NCBI GenBank assembly: GCA_041391665.1
Contig: JAWKNO010000003.1
Location: forward strand, 434,001-498,000
Reading direction: 5' to 3'
Length of the DNA: 64,000 nt
From: Bacteroidia bacterium
Lineage (GTDB): Bacteria; Bacteroidota; Bacteroidia; J057
In this document: positions 42,360 to 52,102 of the stretch, piece by piece
Layout of the letters: each line of letters starts with the position of its first letter
How positions within the stretch are numbered: position 1 is the first letter of the stretch
Program-made: the position numbers and the translations under genes
Notes under the pieces: generated by a model
The model's input: only the letters and a program-made list of their open reading frames with translations
Databases searched by the model: none
What the model was told of the DNA's origin: nothing

Positions 42360-44129
42360 ATGAGTTTACCGTTATTTCAGGAATTTCCGCCAGTGTCTTC
42401 TGACGCATGGCGAAAACAGGCAGAAGCAGCGCTGAAGGGGCGCACGATCGAATCGCTGCATTTTGAGCCGGAAAAATTTCTTTCCCTTGCGCCCTGGTAC
42501 AGGGAGGAAGATATTCGCCACCTTAACCATGAGCTACTCATTCCCCCCGGAAAATTTCCCTTCCGCCGGGGCAACCGCTTCCATGCCTATGGTCCGGGCT
42601 GGCAGATCGTCAACGAAATCAGCGCAGACCAGCCGCAGGCAATACAAATTCTGGAAAAAATCCTTACCCACCCTCCCGAAGCCATCGCCCTTTCTGGCTA
42701 TTACCGCCTTCCGGAACCCAAAGAAACAGAAGCCCTGCTTTCCCAGATTCATTTGCCTTCCACAGCAGTTCACCTCGAAGTAAACCAACGTCCGGTACAA
42801 ACCGTGCTCGATCTGGTCAAACTCCTCCTTATCCGAAAATTCCGCAAAAACGAACTCACCGGCACACTCTACAACGACCCGATCTCCAAAGCGGCTAGTG
42901 CAGGAAAAGCTGTTCACCCTGTGGAGATGGCGCATTGCGAAGGGGGACTGATCAACGGGCGCAACCTCCCAAACTTCCGTACACTGGGGCTGGATTTTTC
43001 ATGGGTACAGGAAATGGGCGGAACGATCACCGAAGAAATTGCCTTTGCACTGGCTGTGGTGACGGACTACCTCGATTTTTTCGAACAGACAAAGTCCGTA
43101 TTAGCCCGAAAAGAGATTCTCGAAAATATCGCGATCACCTTTTCTGCGGGAAGCGATTTTTTTATGGAAGCCGCCAAACTACGCGCTTTCCGGATTTTAT
43201 ACGCCAAACTTATTGCTGCCTGGGGAGAAACCCGTGCAGACCTTCAGTCTCCATTTCTCATCACACGCACTTCCCGCCAGAATCTTAGCCTTTACGACCG
43301 GCACAACAACCTGCTTCGGGCAACAACAGCCTCGATTTCAGCTATTGCAGGAGGCACAAATGCACTGATCGTAACCGCTTTTGACCGCATGAAAGGGCCG
43401 GAAGATATTCAGTCTGCACGACTTTCCGGTAATATCCAGCACCTCCTTCGCCATGAGTCCTATCTGGACAAAGTTACCGACCCCGGCGGGGGTTCCTGGC
43501 ATCTGGAAATCCTCACTGATCAGCTTGCAGAAGCCGCATGGACACGTTTCCAAAAGATCGAAAAACTCGGCGGATTCAGCCAGATGATGAAAGAAGGGCA
43601 GATTTTGCAATTGCTGGAACATTCGGCAGAAAAAAAAGATACAGATTTTGCCAGCCGGAAATCCGTTATGGTAGGGGTCAATCAATACCCTGGTAGTACA
43701 GAAGCCTTTCCCGACATTCATGCCCATGAATTTCTTTCCCCATTCGAAGTATTGCGGCTGGAAATGGACAAGCGGACAGCCCAAAGCGGAAAACGCCCGG
43801 TGGCTTTTCTGATGACATTTGGCGATGTAAAAATGCGAAACGCCAGAAAACAATTTGCCCGCAACCTGCTAGGTTGCCTTGGATTAAAAATCGGGGAAGA
43901 AGGAGAGATTCAATCGGCAGCGCCCGACATTGTTGTCCTGTGCAGCAGCGATGCAGATTATCTCGAAAATGGAAAAACCATGATCGAAAAGGCAAAAAAA
44001 CAGGCACCGGGCGCTGTAATCATTATAGCAGGAAAGCCCGAAGGCGTAGAAGCACTCCAGGCAGATGACTATATTTTTGCAGGCATGAATGCCCTTGAAT
44101 TTTTACAAAAACTTGCAGCCAGGATATGA
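42360..44129 (+). CDS. mutA: Methylmalonyl-CoA mutase small (beta) subunit
   Basis: 589 residues. It has the substrate-binding barrel of the family (FSWVQEMGGTITEEIAFAL, ITFSAGSDFFMEAAKLRAFR, ITRTSRQNLSLYDRHNN), with TDPGGGSWHLEILT in the place of the conserved motif. The C-terminal flavodoxin-like part lacks the DxHxxG cobalamin-binding motif, the mark of the non-catalytic subunit. It overlaps the large subunit gene by 4 bp (ATGA). Together they convert succinyl-CoA and methylmalonyl-CoA in the propionate pathway. The start ATG at 42360 gives the expected N-terminus. Confidence 0.96.
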   Translation: MSLPLFQEFPPVSSDAWRKQAEAALKGRTIESLHFEPEKFLSLAPWYREEDIRHLNHELLIPPGKFPFRRGNRFHAYGPGWQIVNEISADQPQAIQILEKILTHPPEAIALSGYYRLPEPKETEALLSQIHLPSTAVHLEVNQRPVQTVLDLVKLLLIRKFRKNELTGTLYNDPISKAASAGKAVHPVEMAHCEGGLINGRNLPNFRTLGLDFSWVQEMGGTITEEIAFALAVVTDYLDFFEQTKSVLARKEILENIAITFSAGSDFFMEAAKLRAFRILYAKLIAAWGETRADLQSPFLITRTSRQNLSLYDRHNNLLRATTASISAIAGGTNALIVTAFDRMKGPEDIQSARLSGNIQHLLRHESYLDKVTDPGGGSWHLEILTDQLAEAAWTRFQKIEKLGGFSQMMKEGQILQLLEHSAEKKDTDFASRKSVMVGVNQYPGSTEAFPDIHAHEFLSPFEVLRLEMDKRTAQSGKRPVAFLMTFGDVKMRNARKQFARNLLGCLGLKIGEEGEIQSAAPDIVVLCSSDADYLENGKTMIEKAKKQAPGAVIIIAGKPEGVEALQADDYIFAGMNALEFLQKLAARI

Positions 44130-46270
44130 GACCCAAATTTGAAAATATTCCCTATAAAAGCCCTGCCCAAATTCGCGAAATTGCGATAGAATCAGGCGAG
44201 CCCGAAAAACCCTGGTGGAAAACGCCGGAGGATATTAGTATAAAAAAAACATATACCCCTGAGGACCTCAAAGGACTGGAACATCTGAAATACGCGGCAG
44301 GCATTCCACCATTTCTTCGCGGGCCCTACCCTACGATGTATGCCCAAAAACCATGGACTATTCGCCAGTACGCAGGGTTTTCTACAGCCGAAGAATCCAA
44401 CGCATTCTACCGGCGCAATCTGGCCGCCGGGCAAAAAGGGCTCTCCGTTGCTTTTGACCTGGCCACACACCGCGGTTATGATTCCGACCACCCAAGGGTA
44501 GAAGGCGATGTGGGAAAAGCCGGAGTGGCGATTGATACCGTGGAAGATATGAAAGTCCTGTTTGACAAAATTCCCCTCGACCAAATGTCTGTTTCCATGA
44601 CGATGAACGGTGCGGTTATTCCCATCATGGCATTTTACATCGTGGCAGCTGAAGAGCAGGGAGTAAAACCCGAACAGTTAAACGGAACGATTCAGAATGA
44701 TATCCTCAAAGAATTTATGGTGAGGAACACCTACATCTATCCGCCGGCGCCCTCCATGCGGATTGTGAGTGATATATTTGCCTATACTTCCCGGCATATG
44801 CCAAAGTTTAACTCCATTTCAGTCAGCGGCTATCATATGCAGGAAGCAGGCGCAACTGCAGATCTGGAAATGGCTTATACCCTTGCCGACGGGCTGGAAT
44901 ATCTCCGCGCAGGAGTAAAAGCCGGACTGAATGTGGACGACTTTGCCCCAAGGATATCTTTTTTCTGGGCTGTGGGGATGAACTTCTTTATGGAAATCGC
45001 CAAAATGCGCGCGGCGAGGATGTTGTGGGCCAAAATGGTAAAAACCTTTAACCCCCAAAACCCCAAATCCATGTCCCTGCGCACCCATTGCCAGACATCG
45101 GGATGGAGTCTGACGGAACAGGACCCGCTCAACAATATCGCCCGCACCTGTGTAGAAGCCCTGGCGGCAACATTTGGCCACACCCAATCGCTGCACACCA
45201 ACAGTTTTGACGAGGCCATTGCCCTACCTACAGACTTCTCTGCGCGCATCGCCCGCAATACCCAATTGTACCTTCAGGAAGAAACGGGCATTACCCATTC
45301 CGTTGATCCCTGGGCGGGATCGTATTATGTAGAGCGACTCACCCACGAACTCGCCCATAAAGCGTGGGCGCTGATTGAGGAAGTAGAAGAATTGGGGGGA
45401 ATGACCAAAGCCATAGAAGCCGGGATACCCAAAATGCGCATCGAAGAAGCTGCAACACGCAAGCAGGCGCGAATCGATTCGGGGCAGGACGTGATTGTGG
45501 GGGTAAACCGTTTTCAGGCAGAAACAACCACAGATTTTGAGATACGGGAAGTGGACAATGTATCGGTGAGAGAAGGACAAATCAGACAGCTGACAGAAAT
45601 AAAAGCCCGGAGAGATACTGCCGCAGTAGCCCAATCATTGGAAGCGCTGACAAATGCGGCCCAAAGCGGAGAAGGCAATCTGCTGGCTTTGGCTGTAGAG
45701 GCTGCGCGGTTGCGCGCTACCCTCGGAGAAATCTCCGAGGCCATGGAAAAGGCCTTCGGCCGTTTCCGTCCTACCACACAATCGGTATCAGGAGTTTATG
45801 CTCAGGAAGTCATGAAAAACCCCGCCTTTGAAAAAGCCCGAAAGATGGCCGACGAATTTGCCAGCAAAGAAGGTCGTCGTCCGCGCATCCTTGTCGCCAA
45901 AATGGGCCAGGACGGCCATGACCGGGGTGCAAAAATCATTGCCACCAGTTTTGCCGACCTGGGTTTTGACGTGGACATTGGGCCCTTATTCCAGATACCT
46001 GCTGAAGTCGCCATGCAGGCCGCAGAAAATGATGTGCATATTGTAGGCATTTCCAGCATGACGGCTGGGCACAAAACCCTTATTCCACAACTGATCGAAG
46101 AACTCAAAAAACTCGGCAGAGAAGACATACTGGTCGTGGCGGGAGGGGTTATTCCTCAACAGGATTATCAATTTTTGTTTGATGCGGGCGTTGCGGGTGT
46201 ATTTGGCCCCGGGACAGTCATTGCCGATGCTGCCGAAAATATTCTCCAAAAACTCATGAATCACACGTAA
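44126..46270 (+). CDS. mutB: Methylmalonyl-CoA mutase large (alpha) subunit, B12-binding
   Basis: 714 residues, complete. The catalytic barrel has TIRQYAGFSTAEESNAFYRR, SVAFDLATHRGYDSDHPRV, FFWAVGMNFFMEIAKMRAAR, RTHCQTSGWSLTEQDPLNN and AFGxxQSLHTNSFDEA-type motifs. The C-terminal cobalamin domain carries Asp596, His598 and Gly601 in KMGQDGHDRGAKIIA, the DxHxxG motif where His replaces the lower base of B12. It is translationally coupled to mutA. No MeaB chaperone or epimerase gene is adjacent. Its stop codon touches the stop of the convergent gene at 46271. Confidence 0.97.
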   Translation: MRPKFENIPYKSPAQIREIAIESGEPEKPWWKTPEDISIKKTYTPEDLKGLEHLKYAAGIPPFLRGPYPTMYAQKPWTIRQYAGFSTAEESNAFYRRNLAAGQKGLSVAFDLATHRGYDSDHPRVEGDVGKAGVAIDTVEDMKVLFDKIPLDQMSVSMTMNGAVIPIMAFYIVAAEEQGVKPEQLNGTIQNDILKEFMVRNTYIYPPAPSMRIVSDIFAYTSRHMPKFNSISVSGYHMQEAGATADLEMAYTLADGLEYLRAGVKAGLNVDDFAPRISFFWAVGMNFFMEIAKMRAARMLWAKMVKTFNPQNPKSMSLRTHCQTSGWSLTEQDPLNNIARTCVEALAATFGHTQSLHTNSFDEAIALPTDFSARIARNTQLYLQEETGITHSVDPWAGSYYVERLTHELAHKAWALIEEVEELGGMTKAIEAGIPKMRIEEAATRKQARIDSGQDVIVGVNRFQAETTTDFEIREVDNVSVREGQIRQLTEIKARRDTAAVAQSLEALTNAAQSGEGNLLALAVEAARLRATLGEISEAMEKAFGRFRPTTQSVSGVYAQEVMKNPAFEKARKMADEFASKEGRRPRILVAKMGQDGHDRGAKIIATSFADLGFDVDIGPLFQIPAEVAMQAAENDVHIVGISSMTAGHKTLIPQLIEELKKLGREDILVVAGGVIPQQDYQFLFDAGVAGVFGPGTVIADAAENILQKLMNHT

Positions 46271-47074
46271 CTATAGCCCTGCATTCCACGAAATCATCTG
46301 AAACCCGATTCCAACCGAAAGCCAGGGAGCGCCCTGATAGGTCCAGACTTTTCCGGGAGATTTGGGTACCATATCTACTCCGCTGAAGACACCAAGCTGG
46401 ATTTTATCCATTTCCAGAATGATGCCCAGACTCGTGGTAAGTCCGGCGACATCTGTAGTCGAAGTAATTGCTCCGCCGGTATTTTCGGGAAAGGCAGAAA
46501 TAGAAGAAACACCTGTGGCAAATAAAAAATTGATGAAGTAGGGGTTGAAACGCGACAGCCCTTGTTTGTATCCGACAGAAGTGCCAATGGCTACATCTTT
46601 GGATAGATCAAAAGAAGCCGCCTCTTTATTGGGAAAACGAAATTTTACCGGAACCATGATTGCCCCAAAACTGACCGAGGATATTTTATTATAGATTCGG
46701 GTTTTGGCCTGAAAATCAAGCATCCGCACACCGTAAAATACAGGTGTTTCCTTTTCAGAAGTGTGCATACGGTTTTGAGAAGATTTGTCGGTATGGTGAA
46801 AACGAAAAACATACCAGATGTTTTCTTCGATTGTAGTTGTCCCGATCACCTGAAAAACATCCCCTCTCTGCGCAATGGCACGGGAATTTTCATCAAAGTT
46901 CTGGTTGAGCAGGTCATATTGCACCAACTGGGCTTCTGCGACGAAAATAAATAATTTGTCAATATACTCTTCGGAAGCAGTAAGTACGCCCGATGAAGTG
47001 TTTTGAGAAAACACTGTGCCTGCCAGTGGCAGACACAGCATTCTCATCAACATAAGAACTTTGAAAGCTTTCAT
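46271..47074 (-). CDS. Exported protein, possible outer-membrane barrel, unknown function
   Basis: 267 residues with a signal peptide ending near LAGTVFSQ (about 24). A helical N-part (EEYIDKLFIFVAEAQLVQYD) precedes strand-rich stretches such as AIMVPVKFRFPN and VAIGTSVGYKQGL. The final WLSVGIGFQMISWNAGL alternates as in a barrel-forming strand but does not end in Phe. I do not recognise the family. The stop codon TAG directly abuts the TAA of mutB on the other strand, with no room for a terminator. It is upstream-spaced by 34 bp from the next paralogue gene and could be on the same transcript. Confidence 0.7.
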   Translation of the reverse strand: MKAFKVLMLMRMLCLPLAGTVFSQNTSSGVLTASEEYIDKLFIFVAEAQLVQYDLLNQNFDENSRAIAQRGDVFQVIGTTTIEENIWYVFRFHHTDKSSQNRMHTSEKETPVFYGVRMLDFQAKTRIYNKISSVSFGAIMVPVKFRFPNKEAASFDLSKDVAIGTSVGYKQGLSRFNPYFINFLFATGVSSISAFPENTGGAITSTTDVAGLTTSLGIILEMDKIQLGVFSGVDMVPKSPGKVWTYQGAPWLSVGIGFQMISWNAGL

Positions 47075-47108
47075 AATGTGATGAATGAGAGATTTTAATG
47101 AAAAAGAA

Positions 47109-47885
47109 TTAGTCGAATAATGCAGCAGCTATCGATCCGCCAATAGCTCCGCCTAACGCACCGGCTCCAGCACCAGCAAGACCACCGGCAGGGCCACCGC
47201 CAAGAAATCCTGTGATCCCGGTGACAATCGCGCCTTTAATTGCACCTTTTACATCGCCCTTCACCACGTCTTTTACCTTGACAAAAGACTCTCCGGAAGT
47301 GCTGCCGGCACTGATTCCAACAACTTCAGGGTTACTTTGAGCCATTCCATCCCAAAACTCCACACTGTACCGCGCAACGGAAGCTGAGGCAAGAATCAGA
47401 TTTCCCATATCAGTAGTAATTCCGGGTTCTGCCATTACCTGATCTTCCAGTTTTTTCACTTCTGTGATATAAGCTTGCCTGGAAGTAAGGCTGGTATTGT
47501 CCAGAAGCGCCATCAGCTTGCGTATGTACAGGATATCCATTTTAGAGGCTCCTTGTTTTACCAGCATAGAATCCATCGAAGGCATGTCCTTTGCCTGAAA
47601 AGAAGCTTTTCGGGCAGCATACATCCCAGCAAAATCTTTACTCCCCTCTTTGGTCATATACCAGACGGTCTTGGCATAAATTGTATCTTTGGGAGATCTT
47701 CTCCAGCCTAACAGGTCGCCAATCTCTTTTACCCCGTCATTGTGCATTTCACCAAAAAAATCAAACGGGTTCTTTGGATTTGCTTGTGGTTTGGGATCAA
47801 AGTCCTGATTTCTGGGACGGACAATCTGTGAATAGGCAAAACTCAGCAGGAGCATTGCAGCGAGAATAAATCTGATGATTTTCAT
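47109..47885 (-). CDS. Exported glycine-zipper protein, paralogue of the 47932-48762 gene
   Basis: 258 residues. A signal peptide (about 1-19, LLLSFAYSQ) is followed by a motif NPFDFFGEMHN and a helical body of about 150 residues. The last 45 residues are a long Gly/Ala run with GxxxG spacing (GGGPAGGLAGAGAGALGGAI) that ends GSIAAALFD. Glycine-zipper tails insert in membranes or form pores in other proteins, for example in bacteriocins and outer-membrane lipoproteins. It lies 46 bp downstream of its paralogue. Function unknown; a secreted pore-forming or membrane-anchoring protein is an inference. Confidence 0.75.
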   Translation of the reverse strand: MKIIRFILAAMLLLSFAYSQIVRPRNQDFDPKPQANPKNPFDFFGEMHNDGVKEIGDLLGWRRSPKDTIYAKTVWYMTKEGSKDFAGMYAARKASFQAKDMPSMDSMLVKQGASKMDILYIRKLMALLDNTSLTSRQAYITEVKKLEDQVMAEPGITTDMGNLILASASVARYSVEFWDGMAQSNPEVVGISAGSTSGESFVKVKDVVKGDVKGAIKGAIVTGITGFLGGGPAGGLAGAGAGALGGAIGGSIAAALFD

Positions 47886-47931
47886 TGTTTTGTTGTTGAA
47901 AAGTGAAAGGAGATTAATCTAGGTTTTTCAA

Positions 47932-48762
47932 TTAATTTGTAAGCGCGGCAACAGCAGAACCGACAATTGCACCTGTTACTATCCCACCTAATATTCCGGG
48001 AATGATACCACCGGGGCCACCGAGAATGCCCCCCACGATCCCCCCTTTATAACCACCGGCTACGCCGCCTTTGACATCTGCCTTGGCAATTTTCTGGGAT
48101 ACATTAAAAGTGGTCATTCCTGCCCCCGAAGGCATAAGAGAGGGATTGGTGACAAGCATGGTTGACCAGAAATCCAGACTATAACGGCTTACCGCTGCGT
48201 CTGCCAGTAGTCCATCCCGCTGGTCCTGCGTAAGGCGGGTATCCGCCATGATTTCAGACTCAATATTCTTGATATTGGTGATTACAGTTGCCTTATTTGT
48301 AGCAGATTCATCTCCGAGGGTAGCCAGAAGACGTTTCAGATAATAGGCTTCATAACGGCTAAGTACTGTGGTATTGAGAATTTCTGTCTGCTTTGTCTCG
48401 GAAGACGAGATGAAGCCACCCAGAAAATCACGATTGGATTTGTAATGAGAGGAATAATCGTTTTGATCGTCCAGCAATTTGATATACACATCTGTCCAGT
48501 AAACCAGCGTATCAACGGGCACCTCCTGCCATCCGGTTTTTTTGCCGAGAAATTCCACAGCGCTGTTGTGCATCTGACCGATATAATCTACCGGATTGTT
48601 GGGATTAAACACAATCGGGTCTGGATTGTAGATCGTCGTAGGTGGAATAACTCCCTTTTGGATGCTGTTTGAAGTTGTGATTGTGGTTGCTGTCCTCTGA
48701 CCGAAAAGTGACGGAAAGACCAGCACGCTGCAAGCAGCGATGATAAAATGTTTAAAGTTCAT
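47932..48762 (-). CDS. Exported glycine-zipper protein, paralogue of the 47109-47885 gene
   Basis: 276 residues with a signal peptide ending VFPSLFGQ (about 22), the shared motif NPVDYIGQMHN, a helical body with DAAVSRYSLDFWSTML (matched by SASVARYSVEFWDGM in the paralogue), and a Gly-rich end (GGYKGGIVGGILGGPGG then PGILGGIVTGAIVGS). The pair is a tandem duplication that has diverged strongly in the body but has kept the start motif, the FW motif and the zipper. A 53-bp gap separates it from the NTF2-like gene upstream, so the four minus-strand genes 49226 to 46271 may be one transcript. Confidence 0.75.
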   Translation of the reverse strand: MNFKHFIIAACSVLVFPSLFGQRTATTITTSNSIQKGVIPPTTIYNPDPIVFNPNNPVDYIGQMHNSAVEFLGKKTGWQEVPVDTLVYWTDVYIKLLDDQNDYSSHYKSNRDFLGGFISSSETKQTEILNTTVLSRYEAYYLKRLLATLGDESATNKATVITNIKNIESEIMADTRLTQDQRDGLLADAAVSRYSLDFWSTMLVTNPSLMPSGAGMTTFNVSQKIAKADVKGGVAGGYKGGIVGGILGGPGGIIPGILGGIVTGAIVGSAVAALTN

Positions 48763-48815
48763 GTTGTAAAAGGTTAAGGGATACAGAAATAGTGTTTGCG
48801 AGAAGAGAATAATTT

Positions 48816-49226
48816 TTAGTGAAAGGCCATATCCAGTTCGTGGGTATCGCCCGTCATTTCCCAGCTAAAGACTTTTCCCTCCTCATTAAACATCCAGGTA
48901 AAATGGCTGGTGAGGCGGGCAGTTTTTTCGGTAGAAATAACCGTTCCGGATACATGTACATCGTTTGTAACGATGAGTCCGTTTGCGGAGAAATTGTGAG
49001 GCTCAAATTCTGTGATCTGATAAGATCCACCTAGTTTCTGAAAAAAGTCCAGTGCACCTGCTTTTCCATGAAATGTTCCGGCAAACGGGATGACGTTGTG
49101 ATCACCAGCATGTTTCCACAATACATTTTCTGTAAGCATATCAAGGATTGCAGGAATATTGCCTTCACCAAACCAGGTATAAATCTGCTGAACAGCGGCA
49201 AGGGGGGAAATTTGTGTTGTTTTCAT
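48816..49226 (-). CDS. SnoaL/NTF2-like small protein
   Basis: 136 residues, no signal peptide. The fold is seen from AAVQQIYTWFGEGNIPAILD, LTENVLWKHAGDHNVIPFAG and the strands VHVSGTVISTEKTARLTSHFTWMF. This cone-shaped fold occurs in small enzymes, in binding proteins and in many uncharacterised proteins, so the substrate is open. It is first in a row of four minus-strand genes. The 262 bp upstream (to 49488) contain no gene; both this gene's promoter and that of the histidine kinase must lie there. Confidence 0.85.
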   Translation of the reverse strand: MKTTQISPLAAVQQIYTWFGEGNIPAILDMLTENVLWKHAGDHNVIPFAGTFHGKAGALDFFQKLGGSYQITEFEPHNFSANGLIVTNDVHVSGTVISTEKTARLTSHFTWMFNEEGKVFSWEMTGDTHELDMAFH

Positions 49227-49488
49227 AAAAGAAAGATTAAAAGGTGAAAAAACTTGAAATAATCATTCATCGGACAATACAAAGTTGGTGGGAAATATCG
49301 CGTCCCACAATCCGTTCAAAAGAGGAATTAACTATATCCCCGAAAACAGGGATGCCCCTGCAAACCGACGATAAATCGCCTGTTTTGAGAAAGGAAATAA
49401 TTTCATAAATTAGATTGATCAGCGATACTCCATCCTCAGCACTATCACACGCGAAATCCCAACTTACTATACCAGAGCAATTACCAGA

Positions 49489-51450
49489 ATGGCACCGATC
49501 AAAAACCTATTCTTCATTTTGAAAAAAGGCTCATTTATTGTTGCCGCTTTTGGGGGCTTTATTCTGTTTAATACACTTTCTTTTCATCTTTGTGGACAAC
49601 CCGGGGAACAGATGTTGAGCTCGTCAGTACAGCCTTTGGGCACTTATTCTGCCAAAGACACAGTGCAGATTTGGGCATGGATGGAAACAGGAAAATCGTG
49701 GTATCAGCACAATGCAGACTCGGCCAGATTGTATCAGGAAAAAGCCTTAACGCTTGCCAGAAAAACAGGCTTTAAAAAAGGGGAAGCGCGCTGTCTGATC
49801 AATCTGGCTAATGCAGTTTATGACCTGGGCGAATACCAGCTTGCCAATGATCTCTGTCAGGAAGCGATTCCTATCTGTCAGGAGATCCATTTAAAGAAAG
49901 AACTTGCGGCAGCCTACAACACCCTTGCCAACAGTTGGAACTATCAGGGAAACCGGCACCTGGCCATGAACTATTATGAAAAGAGTCTGAAAGCGATGGA
50001 AAATGCCGTGGTTCCGCCCTATTTCCCGATTGCAGTAAGAAATAATCTTTCTGTTTTATATCTTGATCTGAAACTGTATAAAAAAGCACTGGACAATAGC
50101 CGAAACTGTCTCCATCTGGCTATCGCATTAAACGATACAGCAACCGCTGCCACTGCCCTTTTGAATATTGGCAATGCCCTGAAAAACCTTCATCAACCAG
50201 ACAGCGCGCTGATTGCTTTTACAGAAGCGCTGAGTTTTGCCCGAATATCTGACTATCAGACTGTCATTGTCACGACTCTCAGCAATATGTCTGATTTTTA
50301 TCTTGACAAGGGAGATTTTAGAGAAGCCAGGCGACTACTGGAAGAGTCGCTAAAAATCGCAAAGGAGATCAACGATGAGTATGGAAAAATGATAGATATA
50401 CATGGCCTGGGGAAAATTGCTTTCTGGGAGAAAAAATATCGTGAAGCAAGAGAAAACTACCTGGAAGCCATCCGTATCGGTGAGCAACTTGAAATGCGTA
50501 GTTATACCTATGTCATTTACCTCGATCTCTCAGACCTTGCACTCGCACATGGTGATTTGGACAAATGGGAGATATATAGAAACCGGTATTACAATGTACG
50601 TGATTCTGTTGCCAATGAAGACCTGATCCACGCTGTACAGGAAATGGAAACCCGCTATGAGACAGAAAAAAAGGAAAAACAGATCCAGTCCCTTGTCCAG
50701 GAAGCAGCCATACGCCAGCTTACACTTAGACAAAGATCGCTGCAACTTTACGGCGTTGCCGGACTGGTTTTGCTCCTTCTAATAACAGGATTTCTTGGTT
50801 ACAGAAACCTGCAAAACAGGTCAAAACTAGCTACAGCAGCAGCTCTGATGAAAGGTCAGGAAGAAGAAAGAGGGCGACTTGCCAGAGATCTGCATGATGG
50901 TTTGGGGGGAAGAATTACGGGTGTAAGACAGTATATTCAATCTCTCGAAAGGCAATCTGACAATATTGCCCCATCGCTAAACCGGGCGATTACGGAGCTG
51001 GACCAATGCACTTCTGAGCTTCGCCATATTGCCCGAAATATGATGCCGGAGGCGCTTCTGCGTTTTGGGTTAAAAGAAGCGCTGGAAGACTATTGCGACC
51101 ACCTCAGAGAAGCAACCAAAGCCGAAATTCACTTTTTCGCTTCCGGCCTGGAAGACAGACTACCGGAAAATAAAGAAATTGTGCTGTTCAGGATAGTACA
51201 GGAATTGCTCAACAATGCCGTCAAATACTCCGGCGCTACAGATATCATTGCCCAAATCACCCGGGATGGCAATAAGGTTCATCTGACCGTCGAGGATGAC
51301 GGAAAAGGGTTTGATCCACAGATTTTACAAACATCACCGGGCGTTGGCTGGATGAATATTGTCTCGCGGGTCCAGTATCTCAATGGAATTCTCGATTGGC
51401 ATACAGCTCCAGGTAAAGGTTTAAGTGTAAATATTGAAAGCCATGTCTGA
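49489..51450 (+). CDS. TPR-containing sensor histidine kinase (HisKA_3 / LiaS-NarX type)
   Basis: 653 residues. A hydrophobic N-terminus (SFIVAAFGGFILFNTLSF) is followed by a large sensor of TPR units (about 75-390, for example ALLNIGNALKNLHQPDSALI). A membrane helix lies at about 417-437 (LYGVAGLVLLLLITGFLGY). The kinase part has phospho-accepting His469 in LARDLHDGLGGRIT, with HATPase motifs ELLNNAVKYSGA and VEDDGKGFDPQ. The TPR part would be periplasmic or act as a protein-binding sensor. The gene overlaps the response regulator by 8 bp, so they are a cognate pair. Targets are unknown. Confidence 0.92.
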   Translation: MAPIKNLFFILKKGSFIVAAFGGFILFNTLSFHLCGQPGEQMLSSSVQPLGTYSAKDTVQIWAWMETGKSWYQHNADSARLYQEKALTLARKTGFKKGEARCLINLANAVYDLGEYQLANDLCQEAIPICQEIHLKKELAAAYNTLANSWNYQGNRHLAMNYYEKSLKAMENAVVPPYFPIAVRNNLSVLYLDLKLYKKALDNSRNCLHLAIALNDTATAATALLNIGNALKNLHQPDSALIAFTEALSFARISDYQTVIVTTLSNMSDFYLDKGDFREARRLLEESLKIAKEINDEYGKMIDIHGLGKIAFWEKKYREARENYLEAIRIGEQLEMRSYTYVIYLDLSDLALAHGDLDKWEIYRNRYYNVRDSVANEDLIHAVQEMETRYETEKKEKQIQSLVQEAAIRQLTLRQRSLQLYGVAGLVLLLLITGFLGYRNLQNRSKLATAAALMKGQEEERGRLARDLHDGLGGRITGVRQYIQSLERQSDNIAPSLNRAITELDQCTSELRHIARNMMPEALLRFGLKEALEDYCDHLREATKAEIHFFASGLEDRLPENKEIVLFRIVQELLNNAVKYSGATDIIAQITRDGNKVHLTVEDDGKGFDPQILQTSPGVGWMNIVSRVQYLNGILDWHTAPGKGLSVNIESHV

Positions 51451-52075
51451 AAAAATCCGAGTATTCATTGTAGATGACCACCCGATGGTCGTTGAAGGCA
51501 TAAAAAGCCTGCTCGAAGCGGCAGAAGGATTTGTGATTGCGGGAACCGCTAATTCAGGCAGCGAGGCAATCCAAAAAATAGAAGAATTATTACCAGACGT
51601 TGTACTCGCGGATATCAACCTGCCCGATATGACCGGGATAGATTTATGTAAGCAGATCAAACTAGTACGTCCGGATATCCGGGTATTGGGACTTAGCAAT
51701 TTTAAAGAGAGAAGTTATATCACCCGAATGATAGAAAGCGGTGCTTCCGGGTATCTGTTGAAAAATATCCCGGGCAAACAACTGGAAGCCGCGGTAAGGA
51801 TGGCTTTTGAAGGACAAATGTATATGGATATGGAGGTGATGCAAATGATCGTGCGGCCCGATTCGACGGATCCCAATCTTATTCCCCGGATGACTACAAG
51901 GGAAAAGGAAGTCCTCAATCTGATCGCGGAGGGATTGACAAATGGCGAGATCGGCGAAAAGCTGTTTATCAGCCCGCTGACGGTGGACAGCCACCGCAAA
52001 AATCTGCTGGCAAAGTTTTCTGTTAAAAATACCGCAGCGCTGGTAAAGTTTGCGATTTCCAATAATCTGATATGA
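51443..52075 (+). CDS. NarL/LuxR-type response regulator
   Basis: 210 residues from ATG 51443; a TTG upstream (51434) adds three. The receiver domain has Asp11-Asp12 (VDDHP), phospho-acceptor Asp57 (VVLADINLPDMTG) and the conserved Lys (YLLKNIP). The C-terminal LuxR helix-turn-helix is MTTREKEVLNLIAEGLTNGE ... SPLTVDSHRKNLLAKF. It forms a pair with the kinase. The last 45 bp and the following 27 bp recur in a degraded copy at 52796-52867, on the far side of the TA module. Confidence 0.95.
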   Translation: MSEKIRVFIVDDHPMVVEGIKSLLEAAEGFVIAGTANSGSEAIQKIEELLPDVVLADINLPDMTGIDLCKQIKLVRPDIRVLGLSNFKERSYITRMIESGASGYLLKNIPGKQLEAAVRMAFEGQMYMDMEVMQMIVRPDSTDPNLIPRMTTREKEVLNLIAEGLTNGEIGEKLFISPLTVDSHRKNLLAKFSVKNTAALVKFAISNNLI

Positions 52076-52102
52076 TTAGGAGCGGGCTTTTTGCTGAAGA
52101 CT
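52031..52102. repeat. Direct repeat, copy A (3' end of the response regulator)
   Basis: 72 bp, from codons for TAALVKFAISNNLI to 27 bp past the stop, that match 52796-52867 at 62 of 72 positions by my alignment, with no gap. The two copies are 765 bp apart and enclose the TA genes. Confidence 0.9.
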
